This document shows, in pieces, positions 7,778 to 14,817 of a stretch of DNA of 32,544 nt. The notes beneath the pieces were generated by a model, which was given only the letters and a program-made list of their open reading frames with translations, was not told where the DNA came from and did no database searches. How positions within the stretch are numbered: the stretch's first letter is position 1; every line of letters starts with the position of its first letter. Both the position numbers and the translations under genes were made by a program. Source of the stretch: Lachnospiraceae bacterium (GTDB taxonomy: Bacteria; Bacillota; Clostridia; Lachnospirales; Lachnospiraceae); the NCBI GenBank assembly GCA_014804615.1, contig JAAUZL010000002.1, positions 23,344 to 55,887 of the forward strand, in the 5' to 3' direction.

Positions 7778-7819
7778 GGAGATAGGCCGGAGGAGTCAAA
7801 TCGAAAGGAAGGCACATCT

Positions 7820-8659
7820 ATGAAAATGAATTTAGAGCAGGATTTTTTAAACGCGAGTGGCCCCGTTCCGTATTGTATGGTCAACGATTATTTGTTCCGA
7901 GCAGTCTTACAATCGAACAACAAGGCGCTCAAAGGATTGATTTGCGCATTGCTGCATCTTTCGGAACAAGAGGTATTTTCTGTGGAGATCACGAATCCTA
8001 TTGTTTTAGGTGAGTCTGTCGAAAATAAGGAGTTTCGGCTGGATATCAATGTGATTCTAAACAATAACACCCTGATCAATCTGGAAATGCAGATTGCTAA
8101 CAAATTGAATTGGCGGGAACGGTCAGTTATGTACTTATGCCGTTCGTTTGACCAGCTAAACCATGGGCAGGATTATATAGAGGCAAAACCCGTCATACAT
8201 ATTGGTTTTCTTGACTATTCTTTGTTTGAGGAATGTCCTGAATTTTATGCTTCCTATAAACTGATAAACATAAAAAACGATCAAAAGTACAGTGATAGTC
8301 TTACTTTGCATGTGGTTGACTTATCTCACATAGAATTGGCAACTGCCGAGGATAAACGGTATCATATCCATGAATGGGCCAGGCTTTTTAAGGCCACAAC
8401 CTGGGAGGAAATCAGAATGATAGCATCGAAAGACGAACATTTGAAGGAGGCTGCTCAGACAATGTTCCGTATGAGTGCCGACGATTTAATCCGGAAGAGA
8501 TGTCGTGACCGGGAGGAATATTATCAGGATCTGCGTAATTATGAGCGAGCGATAGCAGAGAGGGAGAAAACCATAGCAGAGAAGGAGCGAGACTACGAAC
8601 GTGTGACGGCAGAAAATGAGAAACTTCGCGCAGAGATTGAGCGTTTGAAGAACTCCTGA
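7820..8659 (+). CDS. Rpn family recombination-promoting nuclease / PD-(D/E)XK transposase-like protein, 279 aa
   Basis: The protein matches the PD-(D/E)XK nuclease family 'transposase' (Rpn/YhgA-like), a cytosolic DNA endonuclease group linked to recombination and, in recent work, to phage defence. The start MNLEQDFLNASGPVPYCMVNDYLFRAVL is followed by the nuclease core: E71-F-R-L-D75 with INVILNNNTLINLEMQ, where D75 and E89-x-Q91 are the expected metal-binding and catalytic residues. RSVMYLCRSFDQLNHGQDY then carries the downstream helix motif. The C-terminus (about 225-278) is a coiled coil with a repeated AE(R/K)E unit. The ATG at 7820 has AAGGAAGG 7 bases upstream. The gene is convergent with the histidine kinase gene, with only 3 bases between the stop codons. 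It is complete and appears intact. Confidence 0.88.
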   Translation: MKMNLEQDFLNASGPVPYCMVNDYLFRAVLQSNNKALKGLICALLHLSEQEVFSVEITNPIVLGESVENKEFRLDINVILNNNTLINLEMQIANKLNWRERSVMYLCRSFDQLNHGQDYIEAKPVIHIGFLDYSLFEECPEFYASYKLINIKNDQKYSDSLTLHVVDLSHIELATAEDKRYHIHEWARLFKATTWEEIRMIASKDEHLKEAAQTMFRMSADDLIRKRCRDREEYYQDLRNYERAIAEREKTIAEKERDYERVTAENEKLRAEIERLKNS

Positions 8660-8662
8660 CTT

Positions 8663-9925
8663 TTATAGGGGTAGCTGCACCACAAAAACACTGCCCTCTT
8701 TTACAGCGGGCTTTACCATCACCGTGCCATTCTGTTCTTCAATAATCCGGCGAGAGAGGTAAAGCCCCACACCGGAACCTTCGGACCGCTTTACAGTGGG
8801 ATGACTGCCGCGATAGAAGCGTTTAAAGATTTGGTTGTATTCCGCTTTAGGGATACCGATGCCCTCGTCTTCAATCTCAATGCGGACATAGCTGTAGAGT
8901 TTGTGGAGGCGCAGCGTTACCGCACTTTCTGCAGGGGAGTATTTGACGGCGTTATCCAGAATGTTAGCGATCGCTTCGGCGGTCCATTTTTTGTCCAACA
9001 GCAGAGAAAGGGAAGAAACGTCCTCTTCATCGGAATTGTCTACCTCTATGGTGATATTTTTTTGCAAAGCCTTTTCATAGATTATATTGACGGCATCCAT
9101 AAGAATGTCAGATAAAAGGGTTTCTTCCGGGTGAAGAGTGATCATTGAAGTTTCCAGACGGGAAATGTTGACTAATGCAGTCACCAATGATTCCAGACTG
9201 CGCATCTGCAAAGCGCATCTTTCCAGAAAATCTGTTCGCTCTGTTTCTGTGTCAGCCTCCATGTACATAGAAAAGCAGCTTTTGAGAGCGCTGACTGGTG
9301 TTTTCAACTGATGGGAAATATCCGTCACAAGAGTCTTTGTGTGATCCCGTTCCTGAGCCAGCGCCTGCGTTTTCATCTTCAATTTATTTCCTAGCTTAAA
9401 GAGTGTGTCTGCAAAGGACTCATTAAGAAGGGGCACAGAATCTGTCTGTTCTGTCAGATAAGAATAATCTTCTGACAGATAGCGGTCGATCAAAGCGTGG
9501 AGTTGTGTTTCCTGTGCTCTTTGCTCCTTGGAAAGACGGAGGAAGCAGAGGGTGACAAGGACAAGGTATAAAAAGAAAACCAGAGCAAGGAAAGAGAGAA
9601 ATTTCCCAAGAAGAGAGCGATAATAGGGATTGCTGGTCATCAGAAGATTGTCCCGATAGCCGTATTTTTCCATAATGGCAAAGCCCTCGCCAAGATGACT
9701 GCCGGGGGTATCCTGTATGGCAGACAGAAGTGCTTCTTCTGCACCGGGATATTCTGTGAGAACGGTTCCTGCAATATTGCCGAGCCTTTGCAGCTCCCGC
9801 GTGTATTGGGCGTTTAACAGGGAGATGCCGAGAAAACCGGTAAGCAGAATAAAGAGGAGGGAGACAGCCAGAATCAAAGGATATGTTTTCCTGGCATATT
9901 TTGGCATTTCCAAATATTTTTTCAT
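8663..9925 (-). CDS. Sensor histidine kinase, 420 aa
   Basis: This is a membrane sensor kinase. Two hydrophobic segments at residues 15-36 and 108-129 flank an extracytoplasmic domain of about 70 residues. The phospho-acceptor H205 lies in DISHQLKTPVSALKS. The N-box IANILDNAVKYSP, G1 box EDEGIGIP and G2 box GSGVGLYL follow in order, so the catalytic domain is complete. The start overlaps the stop of the response regulator by 4 bases (ATGA), so the pair is co-translated. The kinase type, with a small sensor domain, is often found beside FtsX-like ABC exporters such as the one at 1.8-5.0 kb. The signal is unknown. Confidence 0.95.
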   Translation of the reverse strand: MKKYLEMPKYARKTYPLILAVSLLFILLTGFLGISLLNAQYTRELQRLGNIAGTVLTEYPGAEEALLSAIQDTPGSHLGEGFAIMEKYGYRDNLLMTSNPYYRSLLGKFLSFLALVFFLYLVLVTLCFLRLSKEQRAQETQLHALIDRYLSEDYSYLTEQTDSVPLLNESFADTLFKLGNKLKMKTQALAQERDHTKTLVTDISHQLKTPVSALKSCFSMYMEADTETERTDFLERCALQMRSLESLVTALVNISRLETSMITLHPEETLLSDILMDAVNIIYEKALQKNITIEVDNSDEEDVSSLSLLLDKKWTAEAIANILDNAVKYSPAESAVTLRLHKLYSYVRIEIEDEGIGIPKAEYNQIFKRFYRGSHPTVKRSEGSGVGLYLSRRIIEEQNGTVMVKPAVKEGSVFVVQLPL

Positions 9926-10614
9926 CGCTTTTCACATTTCCTTTCCCAGATATAGCCGAGGCCTCGAATATTTTTCAGGATGGTGGGGGAGGAGGGATCG
10001 TCCTCGATTTTTTCCCGAAGTCTCCTGATACTGACAGAGAGGGTGTTTTCGTCCACAAAATTACCGTTGATATCCCAGATGGCTTCCAGAAGTTGATTGC
10101 GGGATAAGATCCGCATAGGATTTTCCATAAAGAAGGTGAGCAGAGAATATTCTTTTGCGGTCAGGGATAGATTAAGGCCTTTTTTTGAGGCTCGTCCTTC
10201 ATCCGGATAGAGTATGATATCGCCGGAGACAATGCTTTCGGGGAGATCTGTGGGAAAGCGTTTCAGAAGTGCACCGACCTTTGCGGAGAGAGCTGCCATG
10301 GAGAAAGGCTTGGTGATATAGTCGTCCGCGCCCTGCCTGTAGCCTGCCACGATATCCTCATCCCTGTCGAGGGCGGTCAGAAACAGGAAGAGGATGTTGC
10401 TCTCCTGACGCACGCGGGTGCAGAAATCAAGGCCGTTGCCATCCGGTAAAGAGATGTCGCATATAATGAGAGAGAGATTTTTGTTCTGATAAAAAGGAAG
10501 GGCTTCCTTTACGGTGAAGGCACTGTAAACAGTGTAGCCCTCTTTTTTTAATTTCAGACTGACTGAGTGGTTGAGGCTGTCGTCGTCCTCCAAGAGTAAG
10601 ATTTCCTGTGACAT
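9922..10614 (-). CDS. OmpR/PhoB family response regulator, 230 aa
   Basis: The receiver domain has acidic residues D10-D12, phospho-acceptor D53 in ICDISLPDGNG, T80 in FLFLTALD and K102 in YITKPF. The C-terminal winged helix contains LTAKEYSLLTFFMENPMRILSRNQLLEAIW and ends VSIRRLREKIEDDPSSPTILKNIRGLGYIWE, typical of OmpR-type DNA-binding domains. I prefer the ATG at 10614 because GGAG lies 9 bases upstream; the in-frame ATG at 10629 has no site. First gene of the two-gene operon with the kinase. The likely targets are its own promoter and the ABC operon with TGTAAG repeats at 5068-5084, which is inference. Confidence 0.94.
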   Translation of the reverse strand: MSQEILLLEDDDSLNHSVSLKLKKEGYTVYSAFTVKEALPFYQNKNLSLIICDISLPDGNGLDFCTRVRQESNILFLFLTALDRDEDIVAGYRQGADDYITKPFSMAALSAKVGALLKRFPTDLPESIVSGDIILYPDEGRASKKGLNLSLTAKEYSLLTFFMENPMRILSRNQLLEAIWDINGNFVDENTLSVSIRRLREKIEDDPSSPTILKNIRGLGYIWERKCEKR

Positions 10615-10637
10615 TTGCGTGTACTCCATTGTAAAGA

Positions 10638-10666
10638 TTGAAATTACTCATTGCTGAGGATATAAT
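10638..10666 (+). promoter_or_regulatory. Sigma-A-type promoter of the MATE exporter gene
   Basis: TTGAAA (10638-10643) and TATAAT (10661-10666) are separated by 17 bases, near-consensus. Transcription would begin near 10673, about 70 bases before the ATG. It overlaps the divergent promoter of the two-component operon. Confidence 0.65.
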
Positions 10667-10690
10667 ATAATGGTCGCAAAAGAAAAGCAA
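10662..10690 (-). promoter_or_regulatory. Putative promoter of the two-component operon
   Basis: On the minus strand TTGCTT (10690-10685) and TATTAT (10667-10662) are 17 bases apart. The -10 region is an AT palindrome-like stretch shared with the promoter of the MATE gene on the other strand, so the two divergent promoters overlap and may compete. Confidence 0.4.
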
Positions 10691-10740
10691 GCAGCATATA
10701 GTTTTCTTGTGATGGTAACGAGAGAAGGATGGAGCAGGAA

Positions 10741-12102
10741 ATGCAGCGGGCGAAGACTTCCAAACACAGTAAAGAGAACATCCGTATTACCTTTCAGATG
10801 GCATGGCCTTCCATTGTGGAGTCCTTTTTTGTGGCTTTCGCGGGCCTGGTGGATTCACTGATGGTAAGCTCTTTGGGTTCTTATGCGGTTGCAGCGGTGG
10901 GTCTTACGACTCAGCCGAAATTCATGGGATTAGCTTTGTTTTTTGCAGCGAATGTGGCGATTTCCGCATTGACTGCGCGGCGGCGCGGTGAGGAAAATTC
11001 GGAGGATGCAAACCGTATTTTAAGCACCGCGGTTGCTTTTATCTTTGCTGCTGCAGTGATCATGAGCATAATTTTTGTGGTTTTTGCAGGACCGATCATC
11101 CGTCTCTGCGGCTCTACCGCCGAAACACATGACAGCGCAGTGGCGTATTTTCAGATCGTGATGGGCGGGATGCTTTTTAACTGTATTCAAATGGGAATCA
11201 ATTCCGCGCAGCGGGGTGCGGGAAACACGAAGATTACCATGCGTACTAATGTGACATCCAATACAGTGAATATCATTTTTAATTATTTGCTGATCAACGG
11301 GCATTTTGGGTTTCCGGCCCTCGGTATTCGGGGCGCGGCCCTTGCCACAGTGCTTGGGACAGTGGTGGCATCTGTCATGAGCGTGCTCTCTATCCTGAAT
11401 CCGAACGGCTTTATCAGTCTGCCTTATATCATGAAACATAGAATTTGGCCTGCGTTCAAAACCCTTGCTAATTTAATTCATGTGGGTTACAGTGTTTTCT
11501 TTGAACAGGTTCTCATGCGTATTGGCTTCATGCTGACGGCAATCATGGCAGCGAAGCAGGGAACCGATGCGATGGCGGCGCATCAGGTTGGCATGAATAT
11601 TATGGGTCTGTCATTTTCTTTCGGAGACGGTCTGCAGGCTGCAGCGGTTGCTCTGATCGGGCGGAGTCTGGGTGCGGGCGATGAGAAGCTTGCCAAGGAA
11701 TACGGCGGCATCTGCAGGATGTTTGGCGGTATTATTTCCGCCTGTCTTGCTGTCATTTATTTTCTCGGAGCAGGAACGCTTATGCGGCTGTTTTTTGAGG
11801 AAGAGCATATTGTGACTATCGGCGTGAACATTATGCGGGTTATTATTTTCGTGGTGGTTTTCCAAATCAGTCAGGTGGTCTATATGGGATGTCTGCGCGG
11901 CGCGGGCGATACCCTTTATACGGCGGCTGCTTCCACTGTCAGCGTCACTTTCATCCGTACGGCAGGATCCTATCTTGGAGGCTATGTATTTGGACTTGGC
12001 ATTGTCGGTATCTGGCTTGGGGTACTAGCGGATCAGATTTCGCGCTTTCTCTTTGCCTCGACTCGTTTTAAAAAGGGTGAGTGGACAAAGATTAAAATTT
12101 AG
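10741..12102 (+). CDS. MATE family multidrug/cation exporter, 453 aa
   Basis: This is a twelve-helix inner-membrane antiporter of the MATE (NorM/DinF-like) family. The first helix region ITFQMAWPSIVESFFVAFAGLVDSLMVSSLG carries the usual P and D residues and is followed by AVAAVGLTTQP. The second half repeats the pattern with VFFEQVLMRIGFMLTAIMAAKQGTDAMAAHQVGMNI and ALIGRSLGAGDEKLAKEYG. The length fits the family. I use the ATG at 10741, which has GGAG 6 bases upstream; an in-frame ATG at 10729 directly abuts the only purine-rich stretch before it. No substrate can be assigned. Confidence 0.92.
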   Translation: MQRAKTSKHSKENIRITFQMAWPSIVESFFVAFAGLVDSLMVSSLGSYAVAAVGLTTQPKFMGLALFFAANVAISALTARRRGEENSEDANRILSTAVAFIFAAAVIMSIIFVVFAGPIIRLCGSTAETHDSAVAYFQIVMGGMLFNCIQMGINSAQRGAGNTKITMRTNVTSNTVNIIFNYLLINGHFGFPALGIRGAALATVLGTVVASVMSVLSILNPNGFISLPYIMKHRIWPAFKTLANLIHVGYSVFFEQVLMRIGFMLTAIMAAKQGTDAMAAHQVGMNIMGLSFSFGDGLQAAAVALIGRSLGAGDEKLAKEYGGICRMFGGIISACLAVIYFLGAGTLMRLFFEEEHIVTIGVNIMRVIIFVVVFQISQVVYMGCLRGAGDTLYTAAASTVSVTFIRTAGSYLGGYVFGLGIVGIWLGVLADQISRFLFASTRFKKGEWTKIKI

Positions 12103-12108
12103 GTTAGA

Positions 12109-12143
12109 TTTACACTATATTGGCATCTGAGATATGATATAAT
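12109..12143 (+). promoter_or_regulatory. Promoter region of the FIST-GGDEF gene
   Basis: TTTACA (12109-12114) and TATGAT (12133-12138) are separated by 18 bases. A perfect TATAAT (12138-12143) overlaps it but has no -35 at a proper distance. Either would give a leader of about 70 bases before the start at 12219. Confidence 0.45.
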
Positions 12144-12218
12144 ATACACGATAGCAATATGAAGTGCGCAGGCGGCGGGGAGAAGCGCAGTTTTGAAGGG
12201 AGAAAGGCGGAAGAAACC

Positions 12219-13985
12219 ATGAAACAGACACAGTTTGCATATCGGGAAAAGGAATCCTTTGCGGAGGAACTTCGGACATTCAAAAGGGATCGTGCTGCAG
12301 GCAGTGAGCCGAGTCTTTTTCAGATTTATTCGGAGGTACTGGATCCGGCTGTCATCCGGGAAGTTACTGGTGTGATAGAGGAGTGTTTCCCGGATACACC
12401 CTATATTGGATGCTCCACAAGCGGAAATATCATTGACTGTGAGTTGTCTGAGAATATTACGGTCGTGTGCACGGATTTTGAACTGCCAACGACGAAATTT
12501 GAGATTTTTCAGTATGACATGGCGAAACTGTCGGTGGATGAGATCACGGCACAAATTGTGGAGGAAACCCGCAAAAATCCCTGGGTGAAGGCGGTCGAGA
12601 TGTATTTTACGATCCCGGAGGGGTCTACCACACGTTTTTGCGACGGGCTGAAAGACATTCGGGAGGATGTTCAGATTTTTGGCGGCGTTACCTGCAGCGA
12701 TGATATCACCAGCGATGATTCCTGTGTATTTACTAAGGACTATGGTTTTTCCGAGAGCTCCATCATCATCGTATTTTATGGCGGAGAGGATTTCCATGTG
12801 GACTCCATCAAAGTGACCGGATGGAAGCCGCTGGGCAGAAAATTTCATGTTACGAAATCGAAGGGATCTCTTTTACAGGAGCTGGATGGTATACCGGCTT
12901 ACGATGTGTACCACAAGTATCTGAATATAAAAAATGACGAAAATTTCTTCTACAATACGTTGGAATTTCCGCTGTTTTACGAACATAATGACACTACGAT
13001 CCTGCGTACGCCGGTATCCAGCAATGCGGATGGCTCGATCAACATGACTTCCGATATGGATATTGGTTCCGTGGTGCGTATTTCCTATGGGGATCCCAGC
13101 ACGATCGTTGAAAGTATCAGACAGGACAGCCAGCGGATCGCGCAGTTTGGTCCGGATGTTCTGCATATTTTTTCCTGCGCGGCGAGGCGTACCTTCTGGA
13201 CAAATAAAGAACCGACCTATGAGATCCAGCCTTTCCATGATATCTCGGCTTCCTGCGGCTTCTTTTCCCACGGGGAGTTTCTGCGGACCAGAGGGAACCT
13301 GAACCAGCACAATGTGACACTGGTGATAGCGGCCATGAGAGAGGGCGAGAAGAAGGCGTCTGCGGTGGTGGAAACGCAGGGAGAAGCGACCTTGTCCAGA
13401 GTACCCCTAGTTTCTCGTCTGGCGACTTTTATCAGTGTGACTTCTCTGGAACTTGAGAGTATGAACCAGCAGTTGGAGCTTGTCAACGAGAAGCTGCAGA
13501 CGGCGGCGATCATTGATGGTCTGACAGGGCTGTATAACCGCAAAGAGATTCAGAGACAGATCGAGGAGGCTCTGGCGGAAGTAAAGAGTGAGAATTTTTC
13601 ACTGGTCATGCTGGATATCGATAACTTTAAGCAGGTGAACGATACCTACGGTCATCAGGAGGGAGACGCTGTCATCGTGGCTTTGGCAGATATCCTGCGC
13701 AACAGGCGGATCGGTTCCACGCAAAAGGTATCCTCCGGCAGATGGGGCGGAGAAGAATTTATGGTTCTTTTACGCAATACAGACGCTTCTTCGGCGGCGT
13801 ACATAGCGGATCTTATGCGGGAGATTTTTGCAAACACCGGTTTTCCCGGCATCAGACCTCAGACAGTGAGCCTGGGTGTGACGCAGGCAAGGGTGGAGGA
13901 CACAGTGGATTCCCTGTGCACACGCGTGGATATGGCGCTCTATAAAGCGAAAAAGGGCGGCAAAAACCGAGTCGAGATAGAATAG
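12219..13985 (+). CDS. FIST-domain sensor diguanylate cyclase (FIST N, FIST C, GGDEF), 588 aa
   Basis: The protein is soluble and would make cyclic di-GMP in response to a ligand. A FIST N domain spans about residues 30-205 (DTPYIGCSTSGNI, VQIFGGVTCSDDI). A FIST C domain spans about 225-375 (AYDVYHKYL, HIFSCAARRTFW, GFFSHGEF). A short linker helix follows, then the GGDEF domain (DGLTGLYNRKEI, DIDNFKQVNDTYGHQEGD). The active-site loop is GGEEF at residues 510-514, so catalysis should be intact. The RxxD inhibitory site five residues before GGEEF is absent (KVSSGRW). FIST domains are thought to bind small molecules such as amino acids. GAAAGGCGG lies 8 bases before the ATG at 12219; an upstream in-frame ATG at 12159 lacks a site. 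Confidence 0.93.
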   Translation: MKQTQFAYREKESFAEELRTFKRDRAAGSEPSLFQIYSEVLDPAVIREVTGVIEECFPDTPYIGCSTSGNIIDCELSENITVVCTDFELPTTKFEIFQYDMAKLSVDEITAQIVEETRKNPWVKAVEMYFTIPEGSTTRFCDGLKDIREDVQIFGGVTCSDDITSDDSCVFTKDYGFSESSIIIVFYGGEDFHVDSIKVTGWKPLGRKFHVTKSKGSLLQELDGIPAYDVYHKYLNIKNDENFFYNTLEFPLFYEHNDTTILRTPVSSNADGSINMTSDMDIGSVVRISYGDPSTIVESIRQDSQRIAQFGPDVLHIFSCAARRTFWTNKEPTYEIQPFHDISASCGFFSHGEFLRTRGNLNQHNVTLVIAAMREGEKKASAVVETQGEATLSRVPLVSRLATFISVTSLELESMNQQLELVNEKLQTAAIIDGLTGLYNRKEIQRQIEEALAEVKSENFSLVMLDIDNFKQVNDTYGHQEGDAVIVALADILRNRRIGSTQKVSSGRWGGEEFMVLLRNTDASSAAYIADLMREIFANTGFPGIRPQTVSLGVTQARVEDTVDSLCTRVDMALYKAKKGGKNRVEIE

Positions 13986-14002
13986 ACGAGCTGCCGGGAA
14001 AC

Positions 14003-14028
14003 ATATTGTGCAGGAAATTTCATAGAAT
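14003..14028 (+). promoter_or_regulatory. SigE-like sporulation promoter before spmA
   Basis: ATA within ACATATT (14001-14007) is followed, 15 bases after the ATA, by CATAGAAT (14021-14028). This resembles the mother-cell SigE consensus ATA - about 16 bases - CATACAAT with one -10 mismatch and a spacer one base short. In Bacillus the spmAB operon is SigE-controlled, which supports the reading. No clear sigma-A promoter is visible in this gap. Confidence 0.4.
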
Positions 14029-14061
14029 CTAGTAAGAACTTTATTTTCTATGGGAGTTTCC

Positions 14062-14694
14062 ATGTTAAATTATATCTGGGCGTTTATGATCTTGATCGGC
14101 GTCGTGTACGGCGCATTTACAGGAAAAATGGCGGAGGTGACAAATGCGGCGCTGGATTCCGCAGGAGATGCGGTATCTTTGTGCATCACTATGATCGGTG
14201 TGATGGCGCTGTGGGTGGGCCTTATGGAGATCGCGCAGAAATCCGGCCTGATTGCAAAGCTGACGAAGGGGATACAACCCTTCATCAGCTTTCTTTTTCC
14301 GCGGATCCCTAAGGGGCATCCCGCCAGAGAATATATTGCCACAAATCTGATTGCCAATGTGCTGGGTCTGGGCTGGGCCTGTACACCCGCAGGGTTAAAG
14401 GCTATGGAGGAATTGGCGAAGCTGGAGGCGGAGCGGGGGAATCCGGCTTATCTGCCGGAGCAGCAGGGAATAAGGGGCGCAGGGGCGCGTGTCGCCAGTA
14501 ATGAGATGTGTACTTTTCTGATTCTCAACATCTCCTCTTTACAGCTGATCCCTGTGAATATGATCGCCTACAGAAGCCAGTATGGCAGTGTGAATCCGGC
14601 GGGGATCATCGCGCCTGCGATTTTAGCGACGTTTGTGAGTACATTGACGGCGGTGGTGTATTGTAAGGGGAAGGATAGAAGATGGAGTAAATGA
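14062..14694 (+). CDS. spmA: Spore maturation protein A, 210 aa
   Basis: This is a membrane protein with the Gate (nucleoside recognition) domain of SpmA. The sequence runs LNYIWAFMILIGVVYGAFTGK, then the conserved AALDSAGDAVSLCITMIGVMALWVGLMEIAQKSGLI, then FLFPRIPKGHPAREYIATNLIANVLGLGWACTPAGLKAMEEL, and VASNEMCTFLILNISSLQLIPVNMIAYR, all typical. In Bacillus SpmA with SpmB is needed for spore core dehydration and heat resistance. GGGAG lies 5 bases before the ATG at 14062, so this start is preferred to 14050. The usual partner spmB is not next to it; the following gene is an unrelated polytopic membrane protein after 123 bases. Confidence 0.93.
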   Translation: MLNYIWAFMILIGVVYGAFTGKMAEVTNAALDSAGDAVSLCITMIGVMALWVGLMEIAQKSGLIAKLTKGIQPFISFLFPRIPKGHPAREYIATNLIANVLGLGWACTPAGLKAMEELAKLEAERGNPAYLPEQQGIRGAGARVASNEMCTFLILNISSLQLIPVNMIAYRSQYGSVNPAGIIAPAILATFVSTLTAVVYCKGKDRRWSK

Positions 14695-14727
14695 AGTTTT
14701 CAGGTGTAAAATATTTGAAGCTATCCA

Positions 14728-14756
14728 TAGAAAACTTTATAAATCTATAGTATACT
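14728..14756 (+). promoter_or_regulatory. Putative sigma-A-type promoter of the polytopic membrane protein gene
   Basis: TAGAAA (14728-14733) and TATACT (14751-14756) are spaced by 17 bases. The start codon is about 60 bases further on, with AGGAG at 14803-14807. Confidence 0.5.
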
Positions 14757-14817
14757 TAATAGACGCATACTACGTATCCTTTGGCTGTTAAAACAAAAAT
14801 ACAGGAGAAAAGAGAAT

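Larger units (their letters stand above)
7421..7819. other. 399-base AT-rich gap between the island genes and the Rpn nuclease gene
   Basis: I see no convincing gene here. An open frame runs from 7646 into the nuclease gene, but its first 58 codons lack a ribosome site and overlap a hairpin. The gap holds a terminator-like hairpin at 7655-7708 and a nested inverted repeat at 7729-7777. Bases 7421-7650 are AT-rich without recognisable structure. Confidence 0.6.

Noticed and set aside
7646-7819. N-terminal extension of the Rpn-family protein by 58 residues
   Set aside because: It lacks a ribosome site, overlaps hairpins, and does not look like part of the family, which begins near MNLEQDFLNA.
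12099-12848. 249-aa open frame on the minus strand
   Set aside because: It is antisense to the FIST-GGDEF gene, rich in rare His, Cys and Arg residues, and has no family pattern.
14699-14740. AAGTTTTC / GAAAACTT inverted repeat after spmA as a terminator
   Set aside because: The stem is only 8 mostly A-T pairs with a long loop and no T-run, and it overlaps the likely promoter of the next gene.
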